The notes under the pieces are model-generated. The model did no database searches. It saw only the letters and a program-made list of their open reading frames with translations, and had not been told where the DNA came from. 64,000 bases of DNA from Paenalcaligenes niemegkensis. GTDB lineage: Bacteria > Pseudomonadota > Gammaproteobacteria > Burkholderiales > Burkholderiaceae_B. The stretch covers positions 1,488,001-1,552,000 of the forward strand of contig NZ_JAKGCT010000004.1 in the NCBI RefSeq assembly GCF_022230885.1. Reading direction: 5' to 3'. Shown piece after piece: positions 1 to 8,984 of the stretch (position 1 is the stretch's first letter; each line of letters starts with the position of its first letter). The translations under genes and the position numbers were made by a program.

Positions 1-147
1 TGTAGGCTGCTCTGCCCCGCCTTCAAAATCGGGACGATTAATAATAATGCTTTTAAAGCCTACATTGGCTGCCGTCTGTACGTCCTCAAGATTAATTTGT
101 GGGGCGACGGCAAAATTATCGTTTAAATTATGGTATTCCAATGTCAT
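1..147 (-). CDS. TIGR01244-family sulfurtransferase/phosphatase-like protein (3' end outside window)
   Basis: Only the first 49 codons are present; the gene runs off the left edge. The ATG is at 145-147 on the minus strand, preceded by GGAG. The visible peptide begins MTLEYHNLNDNFAVAPQINL and continues with GFKSIIINRPDFEG. This matches the N-terminus of the TIGR01244 (DUF442, Blh/beta-lactamase-hydrolase-like phosphatase) family, in which a FxVspQit...GFktIInnRPDgE block precedes a CxxGxR active site that would lie beyond the window. It diverges from the acetyltransferase gene with about 48 bp between them. The family assignment rests on this one block, and the function is unknown. Confidence 0.7.
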   Translation of the reverse strand, partial: MTLEYHNLNDNFAVAPQINLEDVQTAANVGFKSIIINRPDFEGGAEQPT

Positions 148-195
148 GGTTTGCTCCGACTCGATATACTTAGCTAGCAAGCTAAGGAAAATAAT

Positions 196-777
196 ATGGC
201 ACACAACATGCAATCTGTATCTGCGATCGGCAATGCTGACTATAGCAACAAGATAACTATTCGTGATGCTACCAAAAAAGATCTGAAAGCCATACAGGAA
301 ATATACGCTTTTCATGTGCTTCACGGTACCGCTTCATTTGAAGAGCTGGCCCCTTCAGAGCAAGAGCTGCAACGTCGCTACACGTCTATTACATCACAGG
401 GCTTGCCTTGGCTGGTAGCCATTCTTGATAAGCAAATTATCGGCTATTGCTATGCCGGCCCATATCGGCCCAGGGCAGCGTATCGCTTTACCGTCGAAAA
501 CACAATTTATCTGCGTGCCGACTGCACGGGCAAAGGTACAGGTAAAGCCTTGCTCAGCGAACTGATACTGCGCTGTGAAAAAGGCCCTTGGCGCCAGATG
601 ATCGCTGTCATCTCGGGCCACGCCAACCAAAGTTCAGTTGCTTTGCATCGTAGCCTTGGCTTCCAGTATGTTGGCACCCAAACAGCCACAGGATATAAAT
701 TCAAACAATGGCTGGATGTCGTGTTCATGCAGCGTGCCTTGGGTGATGGTAGTAATACGCCCCCTGATGATCGCTAG
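196..777 (+). CDS. GNAT N-acetyltransferase, phosphinothricin acetyltransferase type
   Basis: A 193-residue GCN5-related acetyltransferase that should transfer acetyl from acetyl-CoA to a small amino compound such as phosphinothricin or methionine sulfone/sulfoximine. Seen: an N-terminal IRDATKKDLKAIQEIY block, YAGPYRPRAAYRFTVENTIYL in two pieces around residues 86-105 (characteristic of the Pat/YncA subgroup), the acetyl-CoA loop GKGTGKALL at 112-120, and ANQSSVALHRSLGFQYVG near the C-terminus. AAGGAAAA lies about 8 bases before the ATG and supports this start. The first 18 residues extend beyond the usual start of the domain, so a later start cannot be excluded. It is a single-gene unit. 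The substrate is inferred from the family only. Confidence 0.85.
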   Translation: MAHNMQSVSAIGNADYSNKITIRDATKKDLKAIQEIYAFHVLHGTASFEELAPSEQELQRRYTSITSQGLPWLVAILDKQIIGYCYAGPYRPRAAYRFTVENTIYLRADCTGKGTGKALLSELILRCEKGPWRQMIAVISGHANQSSVALHRSLGFQYVGTQTATGYKFKQWLDVVFMQRALGDGSNTPPDDR

Positions 778-814
778 GGCGGTTGTTATTTCGATTAAAA
801 AGTTGTAATAATTT

Positions 815-1473
815 CTATTTACTCAGTTCTTGAAAATTTTTTATTTCTTTATCGACTTCATTTAACACTTTCATTAAATAGTCACACTGCTTGCATACTT
901 CAACACTTTCTCTTTTATTTGAAGAACTTAAAATAAGATCAAGCTGTTGGTAAATCACCTCTACAAAAGTAATTAAATTAACAAGTATCGGGGTTGCTTC
1001 ATTTCTAAGGTAGATCAAAGAGTCAAGGTTTTTTATAATAAGGTTAAAATTAACATAATCAAACTTTATTTTATTAAATTCAACTTCGCGATAAATCAAA
1101 TCACACAATTCAAGCTGAAGATCAGATTTATTTTGCTCTTTAACAACACTCGACTTTTGTAATTTCACACTGTACTCTTTAACCTTATTTAAACTCCACA
1201 CTGCTTCCTTATAATGATTCATTGTAACTTCGCATAAGCTTAAAAATAATATTCTTTTTTCTCTTCGGTAACTCTTTCTCTTCTACTCTCCCTTTCCCAA
1301 TTACTATTGGCTATATAAAGAGAAATAACCGCTGCCGTAAATGTGCCCGCCGCAATCAGCAGACTGGTTTTGCTGGAAAAATCAATTTCCACAAACACAA
1401 AGAGAAAAAACAGCGAGATTAACGCTAATGCCAGCAGGACAAAATTCAAGGGGGTCTCATTTTCTGGCCTCAC
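815..1473 (-). CDS. AT-rich membrane/coiled-coil hypothetical protein (frame broken at an A6 run)
   Basis: Two adjacent minus-strand reading frames (1240-1473, 77 residues; 815-1222, 135 residues) look like halves of one protein of about 219 residues. Adding one base to the A6 run (tttttt at 1255-1260 on the plus strand) joins them without a stop. The first half has two hydrophobic segments (about residues 10-28 and 36-54) followed by a charged stretch, NWERESRRERVTEEKK. The second half is Lys/Glu/Leu-rich and predicted helical, with no recognised domain. This is a common layout for small inner-membrane proteins with a cytoplasmic helical tail. Base composition is clearly more AT-rich than the neighbours, which suggests acquisition. 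I do not recognise the family. The alternative is two separate small genes 17 bp apart. Confidence 0.45.
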
Positions 1474-1894
1474 TCATCACCCGTAGGAATGTTGACCATG
1501 CTCTAAGCACGGTATGCGAAACGAAAATAAATCAACGTATATAGGGCAGTGAAGAGCTGCGTCCAATGATTCACTTGACTATAATTTCATAGAATGCGGG
1601 GGCAGTCTCTACAGTTTGAAATCACTTGTATCGAAAGACCGTTTAACGATGCTTATGAAACTGAAGAGAGCGACCTTTTGTCACCTATTTTAAAACAAGG
1701 TATTTAATTTTTATAAAATACCAAGTGATAATAATATTAAGGGTGCTCATCAGGAAACAAACTTAAAAAAACAGATCTTATAAAATCTGACACGGAGCCA
1801 AAGCCCATCCTAGGTAAATTGATAGGAAAGCAAACCACCATCTAATGCGCGCAGCCATTGACACGCTGCCCGACGACTTAAAAGGCTGAAAACC
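1474..1894. other. intergenic stretch, no gene seen
   Basis: 421 bases separate the hypothetical membrane protein from the glycan locus. I see no convincing gene. A short inverted repeat, GGTATTT/AAATACC, lies at about 1700-1723 in an AT-rich context. It could be a hairpin, but it lacks a following T-run in either direction, so I do not call a terminator. Confidence 0.4.
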
Positions 1895-2622
1895 ATGTTG
1901 CCGTCTCGATCATCTTTGGATAGGAACTATCTTCAGCTTTCAGAAGTGACATCTGCTCTTGTCGTGTCGCCTCATTACGATGATGCCGTATTCAGTTGCG
2001 GCAGCTTACTGTCCATTCTTCCTTCGTGTACCGTGATGACTGTCTACACAGGCCTTCCCCAAGACAAAGACGTGCTGACCGATTGGGATCAGCGCTGCGG
2101 TTTCTCCAGTGCAGGTGAAGCGATGCAAGCCCGGCTGATTGAAAATGAGCACGCATTATCCGCCTTACGCCTCAATGGCATTGATCTCGGCTTTTTGGAT
2201 AGCCAGTATATAAAAGAGCCCAGAGAGGCTACCGGACTGTTCGCCGATACAGTCACCGCGAACATCGAACGCTTAAAACCGTCTGCCGTTTTTTTCCGCT
2301 AGGCCTGTTCCATGAAGATCACATCTATGTGTCAGAAGTATTTATGACGATCCGCAATCGTTTTCCTGCTATTCATTGGTTCCTGTACGAAGACATTCCG
2401 TACAGGAATGAACCACAACGGGCACGTCGGCGGCTTTCAGAACTCATCGGACGAGGCTGGGCAGTAGAACCGTTTCCAGTGGAGCTTCCGGCCATGTATA
2501 AGGCTAAGGCAGTGGATGCCTATCAAAGTCAGTTCCGGGGGCTAGGCTATAAAGATGGGCTGCCTATTCTGCAACAACAAGAGAAATATTGGCGTCTACA
2601 CAGTAAACCGGAGATGCAATGA
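1895..2622 (+). CDS. PIG-L/LmbE family deacetylase (frame broken at a T7 run)
   Basis: A probable zinc-dependent N-acetylglucosamine-type deacetylase. PIG-L/LmbE enzymes remove the acetyl group from an N-acetylated sugar or sugar conjugate. Both metal motifs are visible but lie in different frames. SPHYDDAV (the PHxDD motif) is at about residue 26 in frame 1895-2302, and FHEDHI (the second motif with its histidines) is just after the break. The run TTTTTTT at 2289-2295 is one T short of a continuous frame; with eight T the protein reads AVFFPLGLFHEDH and is about 242 residues, normal for the family. Its stop overlaps the next start (ATGA at 2619-2622), so the two are translationally coupled. 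In a glycan locus it probably acts on an intermediate or product of the neighbouring glycosyltransferases. Confidence 0.8.
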
Positions 2623-3505
2623 CGAATGAACATAGCGCAGTAAGTGCGAAAATCACGGTGGTCGTGCTGACACACAACCGCTGTGAGGAAGTGTGCCGTA
2701 CGCTCATGCATTTGCAGGCACTGCCTGAAGATCCACCGATTATCGTGGTAGATAATGGCAGCACAGACCATACAGCCCAGCAGATAAAAGCCAGATTTCC
2801 ACAGGCAACGCTGGTCCAGACAGCGCAAAACTTGGGCGCTGCCGGCCGTAACCTGGGTGTTAAGCTGGTAAAAACACCGTATGTTGCTTTTTGCGACGAT
2901 GATACCTGGTGGGCGTCTGGGGCACTAAGCACTGCAGCCAGCCTTCTTGACACGCATCCCGATGTCTCTGTTTTGAATGCCCGTATCGTAGTAGGGCCTC
3001 GTCAGGAGTTAGATTCCACCTGCATGGCAATGCAAAATAGTCCCTTGGAGTCCGTGGTCGGGGTGGGGCCTATGTTGATTGGTTTTATGGCTGGCGCCAA
3101 CGTGATGCGCACGCGTGCCTATAAAGAGGCTGGTGGGTACTGGAAAGCATTTTTTATCGGGGGGAAGAAACATTGCTTGCTATGGATATCATCGAAGCTG
3201 GAGGACGCATTGCCTACGCACCAGCACTAGTGCTGCACCATTGGCCATCGCAAGTGCGTAATAATGATTTACGCCAAAGGCTAATTGTCCGTAATGCAAT
3301 ATGGACATTCTGGCTACGATTGCCCTGGGGCCTGGCGTGGCAGCAGAGCGAGCTGTTGTTGAAACAAATCCCTGACCGCAATTTACGCCGACATGTCCGT
3401 AACGAGGCACTCTTGGGAGCAGCAAAAATACTTTCTAAACGTCGAGTTCTAAGTGATGATACCTGCAAGCTGTTCAAACAAGTATGGCAGCAGCAACATC
3501 ATTAA
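2619..3505 (+). CDS. glycosyltransferase family 2 (frame broken at a G6 run)
   Basis: A GT-A fold inverting glycosyltransferase. Seen: ITVVVLTHNRCEEV at the N-terminus, IIVVDNGSTDHT nucleotide-sugar binding loop near residue 45, LGAAGRNLGVK, and the DxD-type CDDDTWW at about 92-98. The frame is lost at GGGGGG (3159-3164). Adding one G gives FFIGGEETLLAMDI, which restores the family's usual ED-containing acceptor region and continues to 3505 (about 295 residues). The ORF 3173-3505 is therefore the C-terminal part of this gene, not a separate one. It starts within the stop of the deacetylase gene and converges on ugd. The donor sugar cannot be told from sequence. Confidence 0.82.
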
Positions 3506-4955
3506 TACCGATGAAAAGTCCGGGAAAGGCAAACTGTTTATCCCGATTGCAACGCTGCATTTTTTCGGTTTTTGCCGATACCTCACTGACTTCCCCCACA
3601 GAACTCAAGCCATCATCAATGCGGCCTTTAGGCAGTTTAATCTGCCCAAGCCTGTAATGCTGCAGGCCATACTGTTGTAATGTAGCAGTTGTGTATAGCG
3701 CGCGTGCATCGAATACTATTTTCCCGCGCATCGTTTGCGCGAGCGCATTCCAGTCGGGAGCTTTGAACTCTTCCCATTCGGTCATCACTACCAGTGCATC
3801 AGCCTCCTCGCAAACAGCCAGAGCCGATTCCCCAAACTCCACTTCAAGCCGGCCGAGCTCTACTTGTGCCGAGGACTGGGCTACAGGATCATAGGCTTTT
3901 ACAACTGCCCCTTCATCAAGAAGGCTTCGGATAAGCGACAGACTCGGTGCCGCACGCACATCATCTGTGTCTGGCTTGAAGGACAGGCCCCATATAGCAA
4001 TATTTTTAGCGCTCAGGTGACCGTTAAAATGGTTACGAACAGCTTGTAAAAGCCGTTGCTTCTGGCACGTATTTACCATTTGTATACTGCGCAGCATATA
4101 GGCAGGCTCACCCACATTTTGCGCTAAATCGATAAGAGCGCTTAGATCCTTAGGCAGGCACGAACCGCCATACCCTATTCCTGGATGTAGATAACTGCCG
4201 CCGATGCGGGGATCGCCCTTCAGAACCTGACAGATGGATGAAATATCAGCCCCCAACGCCCCTGCCAGGATGGACAGCTCATTAATCATTGAAATTCGTG
4301 CCGCAAGCATCGAATTGCAGGCATATTTTGCGAATTCGGCACTACGTCTATCCATAAGGACTAATCGTAGTCCATCACTATCGAAGGGAGCATATAGCCG
4401 GGCCAATATGGAGAATGAATAGGAATCATTGGAACCAATGACAATGCGATCTGGATGACGAAAATCCTGTACTGCCCGCCCTTCTGCCAGAAACTCAGGG
4501 TTTGACACAACACCTATCTTAAATTGAGCAGCGCGCAGATGACCGGATTTATTAAATATTTGCTCAATACGATCTCCAGTTCCGACAGGAACCGTTGATT
4601 TTATGACGATAATGCAATCACCGCAGATCGTCTTCGCCAACTCATTCGCGCAGCCCAGAAGATTGTCAAGATTGGCGCTACCGTCAGTGTTTGACGGCGT
4701 ACCTACGGCGAGAAACACCACGTCGGCCTTTGTCATGGCTTCTTTTATCGAACGTTCAAATGTAAGCCGGCCCGTCTTCAGTTGAGCTTCAAGAATGCCT
4801 GCCAACTGGGGTTCGTGAAAAGGCACACGATAAGCGGAAAGTGCAGCGACTTTCTGGGCGTCATGATCCACGCAGACAACTGTATTTCCCGCCTCTGCAA
4901 GGCAGCACCCTGTAACCAGGCCCACATAGCCTGATCCAATGACGACTACGTTCAT
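3474..4955 (-). CDS. ugd: UDP-glucose 6-dehydrogenase
   Basis: Oxidises UDP-glucose to UDP-glucuronate with two NAD+. Seen: the Rossmann motif GSGYVGLVTG at residues 7-16, VFLAVGTPSNTDGSANL, NPEFLAEGRAVQDF, and the catalytic cysteine in GIGYGGSCLPKDL near residue 265. The C-terminal UDP-binding half contains WGLSFKPDTDDVRAAPS. The body ends normally around HYRLG (about residue 443). The last 50 residues have no family resemblance and make the gene overlap the convergent GT2 by 32 bp. One added base in the CCC at 3645-3647 would end the protein at HYRLGAD with a stop at 3637-3639. It lies 41 bp downstream of the UDP-xylose synthase-like gene, which would use its product. Confidence 0.92.
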   Translation of the reverse strand: MNVVVIGSGYVGLVTGCCLAEAGNTVVCVDHDAQKVAALSAYRVPFHEPQLAGILEAQLKTGRLTFERSIKEAMTKADVVFLAVGTPSNTDGSANLDNLLGCANELAKTICGDCIIVIKSTVPVGTGDRIEQIFNKSGHLRAAQFKIGVVSNPEFLAEGRAVQDFRHPDRIVIGSNDSYSFSILARLYAPFDSDGLRLVLMDRRSAEFAKYACNSMLAARISMINELSILAGALGADISSICQVLKGDPRIGGSYLHPGIGYGGSCLPKDLSALIDLAQNVGEPAYMLRSIQMVNTCQKQRLLQAVRNHFNGHLSAKNIAIWGLSFKPDTDDVRAAPSLSLIRSLLDEGAVVKAYDPVAQSSAQVELGRLEVEFGESALAVCEEADALVVMTEWEEFKAPDWNALAQTMRGKIVFDARALYTTATLQQYGLQHYRLGQIKLPKGRIDDGLSSVGEVSEVSAKTEKMQRCNRDKQFAFPGLFIGINDVAAAILV

Positions 4956-4996
4956 AATAAAGCCTCTAATTTTTACGGACAGCCGGGGCTATCGGA

Positions 4997-5986
4997 TTAC
5001 ATTGGCGAACTGGCCAGCGTTCCCTTTTCCATTCTTTGCGAAAAATGCTCGTAGGTTTTCTTTAATCCATCGTCAAACAGCACCTTCGGTTTCCAGTGCA
5101 AATGGTGTCGCGCAAGAGTAATGTCCGGGCAGCGCAGCCCGGGATCATCGGCAGGTAAAGGCCTGAACTCGACATTCGTCTTTTGTCGGGCAAGCCCGCA
5201 AACACGGCGTGCGATATCCAATATCGAAATTTCTTCTGTATTGCCCAGGTTGACGGGCCCTCTGAAGGTTTCAACACTGTTCATCAGAAGAATCAATCCC
5301 TCGATCATGTCGTCTACGTAACATAATGATCGAGTCTGGCTGCCATCTCCATAAACTGTCAGCGCCTTTCCCTGCAGAGCCTGGCAAATAAAGGTTGAGA
5401 CCACACGACCGTCATCCGGTGCCATGCCTGGTCCATAGGTATTGAAAATACGGGCAATCTTGGCCTTAACGTCACGCGTTCTTGCATAATCCGACATCAG
5501 GGTTTCAGCGCAACGCTTACCTTCGTCGTAGCAGGAGCGAATGCCCACGGGATTTACATTTCCGTGATAGCTTTCATGCTGAGGATGTTCTTTGGGGCCG
5601 CCATAGACTTCACTGGTTGAGGCCTGCAGGATGCGTGCATTCTGCTCCACAGCCAGTTCTAGCAAATTAAACACACCTTGAACGCATGTTCTTATTGTGT
5701 GTATGGGGTCAGCCTGGTAGCGACGTGGCGAGGCGGCGCAGGCAAGATTATAGATTTGCGTGGGATAAAGATTATTGGGTAAGGGGTTGATAATATCGTG
5801 TTCTATCACGCTGAAGTTTGGGTGTGCCTGCAGCGAATCCAGGTTTTCTTCGGACCCTGTCAGAAAGCTATCAACGCAAATCACCTGATGCCCTTGAGTC
5901 AATAGTTTTCTGCACAAATGAGCGCCCAAAAAACCCGCTCCTCCGGTCACAAGAATCACCTCGGCTTCGGTAGTAATGTCAGACAT
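4997..5986 (-). CDS. UDP-glucuronate decarboxylase (UDP-xylose synthase)-type SDR
   Basis: A 329-residue extended SDR. Seen: VTGGAGFLGAHLC NAD-binding motif near residue 13, IYNLACAASPRRYQ (the ACPASP block typical of UXS, with Ala for Pro), STSEVYGGPKEHPQ, the catalytic YDEGKR of the YxxxK type, and ARIFNTYGPGM. These point to decarboxylation of UDP-glucuronate to UDP-xylose, directly after ugd in the pathway. The decarboxylase and epimerase branches of this family are close, so UDP-xylose is likely but not certain. The start ATGTCTGA overlaps the stop of the upstream glycosyltransferase, consistent with one operon. Confidence 0.85.
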   Translation of the reverse strand: MSDITTEAEVILVTGGAGFLGAHLCRKLLTQGHQVICVDSFLTGSEENLDSLQAHPNFSVIEHDIINPLPNNLYPTQIYNLACAASPRRYQADPIHTIRTCVQGVFNLLELAVEQNARILQASTSEVYGGPKEHPQHESYHGNVNPVGIRSCYDEGKRCAETLMSDYARTRDVKAKIARIFNTYGPGMAPDDGRVVSTFICQALQGKALTVYGDGSQTRSLCYVDDMIEGLILLMNSVETFRGPVNLGNTEEISILDIARRVCGLARQKTNVEFRPLPADDPGLRCPDITLARHHLHWKPKVLFDDGLKKTYEHFSQRMEKGTLASSPM

Positions 5987-6937
5987 GGTTCATCCTTGTT
6001 AAGTCAAAGAGTAGACGCTCCCAGTCGCTCACAAAACGCGTAATATTAAAACGTTCACGGGCGGTACGTTGCGCAGCCTGCCCCCATTGCCGGGCCAGAT
6101 CTGCGTCCCTCAGAAGTGTGTTACAGACCTCAAGCAGCTTTGATGGACGATTATCGACATAGCCATTGACGCCATTCTGAATAACATTCGGCAATTCGGT
6201 TGCCGCAATTCCTACCACCGGAACACCGGCCATCATGGCCTCGACAAGAGATAGTCCCAGGCTTGCATACCTGATGGGTGTAAAAAAGAACCGGTAACGC
6301 GCTACATAGGCGGGCACGTCCATATTGTCGACTTCACCGCGCCCCCTTTTATGCTTTCGGAGTCCATTCCTATCAGATCAATCGGCATTGATCGCTGAGC
6401 CCACTCATAAATATCCGCGCCCACTCGCCTGCCTCGGCTGGAAAGATTATTGATCACCACAATTCCCCGCTCTAGCTCACCGCTATAGTGAATACCGGGA
6501 GCTTCGGGTATCCCGTGCTCAATCACCGCCACCGGCATGCTGCCGGAGTCCCACATTAATGCGTTGTACTCAGTCACATGGACGAGCACGCCGTGTTCAT
6601 GCCGGAAAAAATGAAGCGTATCGGTGGGATGAGGCTCTGGAGGGTTATGCTCAATATAAACGCTGGGCAGCTTCTGCTGAACGGCGCTCAGCAACTGCAG
6701 ACGGTCATTCTCGTATGTGTCTCTGGACTGATATATGACGCAATCAAATTCTTCCCGACAAAGCTGCTCGGCGGGAACCATACGAATATTACGTCCCCAA
6801 GGAATTTTATGGCCAAGAGCGGAGTAACCGGGACGGTTATCGGCGAAAACCGGAATAACGAACTCATGAGGCAGCTGAGCTAAAGAGTAGAGGTAATTTC
6901 CATGGACGTGCCAGCTAAGAATGCGCAGGGTAGTCAT
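5979..6937 (-). CDS. GT-B glycosyltransferase (frame broken at a C5 run)
   Basis: Two frames (6302-6937 and 5979-6323) form one protein of about 319 residues. The N-terminal part reads LRILSWHVHGNYLYSLAQLP and later VYIEHNPPEPHPTDT. The C-terminal part has PIRYASLGLSLVEAMMAGVP, the donor-binding E..A.G.P motif of GT4-like retaining enzymes, then GIAATELPNVIQNGVNGYVD. The break is at CCCCC (6342-6346, G5 on the coding strand). One more G gives IKGGRGEVDNMDVP with no stop. The protein is shorter than typical GT4 enzymes (360-400). Its start overlaps the stop of the GT9 gene upstream (ATGA). Specificity unknown. Confidence 0.75.
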
Positions 6938-8001
6938 TGCACTGCCTCCTCACTCAGGTGTCTATTCACTTCAGCCATAACATGTCTGACTTCTACCCCG
7001 AGAGCGCAAGGATGGCCAATGGGACATTCCTCGTAGGCACATGGCCGACATCCGGTAGGTGCATATAAAACAGTATGCCGGCTGGAATCCAGGGGAGCCC
7101 ACCTAAGCACATCGCTGCCTGAGGCAATCACTACACTGTGCAAACGCACGCCAGCCGCCACATGCGAAATCCCGGTATCATTACAGACCAGTAGTTTTCC
7201 GCGCTGCAGCAAACTAGCCAGGCTACCTAAGGAGGTAGCCCCACAAAGATTCACTAAGGCATGCCCCGAGCTCGCCCTTAGCTGTAGTGCCATCTCTATT
7301 TCGCTTGGGCTTCCCGTAATCGCGGTTTGCCAGCCCCTATCGGCAATGGCTCTTGCAACTTTGGCGAATCGTTCGAGCGGCCAGCGCCGGGACGCCAGCC
7401 TGGCGCCCGGGTGGATAAACACCGTTTTATCCAGCCGCAGCCCCATTTGCGAGGCAATATCATCGGCCAGAACTTTATCGGAGGAACTAACCGGAAACTC
7501 CAGCGTATCGTCATACGCATCAAGACCTATATACCGCAGCAGAGCCAGATAGCGATGAACTTCATGCAGATGATCCGGCCACGCCAGAAGCTGGCCTTTT
7601 ACTTGCTGGCTGTGATCAGGAACAAAGCCTGCCCATTGCACTGGTGCCATTGTTTTTACAATCTCATTAGATCGTTGTCCGCTTCCATGCACTTGCAAAG
7701 CCAAGTCGAAAGAACGATCCCGCATATTGCGATAAAAATCGGACAGTTCATTTTTTTGAACAGCCTGCTCCGGAAATGCGGCATCTCCTGGAAACTCAAT
7801 CAGCTCATCCAGATAATCAGGAAATCGCTGTACTACAGGTATGGCGCTTTTAAGCCCTATGAGTGAAATACGCGCCTCCGGCAGACGTCTGCGCAAAGCA
7901 CGTAGCGCAGGCATCGCGCATAGCATGTCTCCAAGGTTCAAGGCCCTGAAGACAGCTACGCTCTTTATCGAGGCGTTCCAATCGATAGCAGTGTATTTCA
8001 T
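6934..8001 (-). CDS. glycosyltransferase family 9, heptosyltransferase-like
   Basis: A GT9 protein related to ADP-heptose:LPS heptosyltransferases. Seen: VFRALNLGDMLCAMPALRAL (the LGD motif) near the N-terminus, IHPGARLASRRWPLERFA, and CNDTGISHVAAGV, the conserved donor-site block. The C-terminus carries a Cys-rich GCRPCAYEECPIGHPC motif often seen in non-LPS GT9s. I chose the ATG at 8001 (MKYTAIDW), because it overlaps the preceding stop as ATGA; an upstream ATG at 8043 would overlap by 46 bp. It is one of two GT9s here, with a GmhB-like phosphatase nearby, which suggests a heptose-containing product. Donor sugar is inferred. Confidence 0.83.
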   Translation of the reverse strand: MKYTAIDWNASIKSVAVFRALNLGDMLCAMPALRALRRRLPEARISLIGLKSAIPVVQRFPDYLDELIEFPGDAAFPEQAVQKNELSDFYRNMRDRSFDLALQVHGSGQRSNEIVKTMAPVQWAGFVPDHSQQVKGQLLAWPDHLHEVHRYLALLRYIGLDAYDDTLEFPVSSSDKVLADDIASQMGLRLDKTVFIHPGARLASRRWPLERFAKVARAIADRGWQTAITGSPSEIEMALQLRASSGHALVNLCGATSLGSLASLLQRGKLLVCNDTGISHVAAGVRLHSVVIASGSDVLRWAPLDSSRHTVLYAPTGCRPCAYEECPIGHPCALGVEVRHVMAEVNRHLSEEAVQ

Positions 8002-8984
8002 GGGAACCTTGCTCCATAGCGGCTGACACCGACTATCCGCCAAAAAATGGACAGGGGAGGAATCACGATGGATGTCAGCAATAATTCAGTCACGTTGCGT
8101 GCTGTCAGGGCACTATGCCTGAGGCGCCGCAGGAAGAAGTACAGCGTTAGCAGTACCCAGAGGGAAAGTGATGTTAGTGCGAGGCCGTCAAACCCAAACA
8201 ACCAAGTGAATACGGTTAGAAGCATCAGAAAAGAAATAAAAAGATATAGCCATGGAGGGCCTCGTCTAATTCTTTCCCGATAAAGCCGTGGGTGCTTGCC
8301 ATATAAAAGCACATCAAAAAGCACTTTCTTTTGCATGCCAATACCGGCGGCAAACGGCATCTGTCTTAATGGATGAACGACCAGGGCAGCCGGCTCCTTT
8401 ACGATCGAATAGCCTGCCTTGAGCAGGGTAAAATGCAAGTCAGAGTCCTCGCGCCAGGCCATTCCGAAACGTTCGTCAAACCCTCCTACTTCCTGCAGAA
8501 TATCGCGACGTATAAAACAGTTGGCAGTGACGAACTCTGCCCTTACCAGCCCAGCAGCATCCAGTTCCAGGTCTGAAGGCTTCTCGGGCAAAGGCATCGA
8601 TATCTGCCCTGTAACCACATCTGCTCCGTCTGCCATGGCGTTAAGGCCCGCTTCAAGCCAGCCCGGATCGGGCACAGTATCATCATCAGTAAATGCTACG
8701 ATAGGTGATTGCGAATATTGCCATCCCCGGTTTCTGGCGGCTGCGGGGCCCTGCGTATCAGTGATTTCAACATAATGGATCATGGGCCCGTGGGGCATCG
8801 CAGTCATGGCATTACATACCGCAGCCTGTGCTCCTTCGCTAGGTCCATCATCACAAACAATAACTTCGTAATGCACAGCTAATAGCGTCTGACGCTGGAG
8901 AGCCTGAAGACATCGCTCCAGCAGATCCGGCCGACGATACGTGGGCACAATCACGCTTAGCTGCAGGCGAGCATCGGTATTCAT
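7998..8984 (-). CDS. glycosyltransferase family 2 with C-terminal membrane segments
   Basis: A 328-residue GT2. Seen: LSVIVPTYRRPDLLERCLQA, VIVCDDGPSEG, QGPAAARNRGWQ, AFTDDDTVPDPGWLE with the DxD metal/nucleotide site at about 95-97, and FDERFGMAWREDSDLHF, the acceptor-side ED motif. Two or three hydrophobic helices follow residue 235 (LYLFISFLMLLTVFTWLFGF and LTSLSLWVLLTLYFF), so the enzyme is probably anchored at the inner membrane and may act on a lipid-linked acceptor. Start and stop both overlap the neighbouring genes by 4 bp. Confidence 0.87.
   Translation of the reverse strand: MNTDARLQLSVIVPTYRRPDLLERCLQALQRQTLLAVHYEVIVCDDGPSEGAQAAVCNAMTAMPHGPMIHYVEITDTQGPAAARNRGWQYSQSPIVAFTDDDTVPDPGWLEAGLNAMADGADVVTGQISMPLPEKPSDLELDAAGLVRAEFVTANCFIRRDILQEVGGFDERFGMAWREDSDLHFTLLKAGYSIVKEPAALVVHPLRQMPFAAGIGMQKKVLFDVLLYGKHPRLYRERIRRGPPWLYLFISFLMLLTVFTWLFGFDGLALTSLSLWVLLTLYFFLRRLRHSALTARNVTELLLTSIVIPPLSIFWRIVGVSRYGARFP

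Noticed and set aside
2289..2295. Programmed -1 frameshifting or phase-variable T7 in the deacetylase gene
   Set aside because: The tract could slip, but the same one-base shortage occurs in eighteen other genes with different bases, so a general sequence error is simpler. Kept as a possibility until resequenced.
7327..7866. 179-residue plus-strand ORF
   Set aside because: Antisense to the GT9 gene; no recognisable motif.
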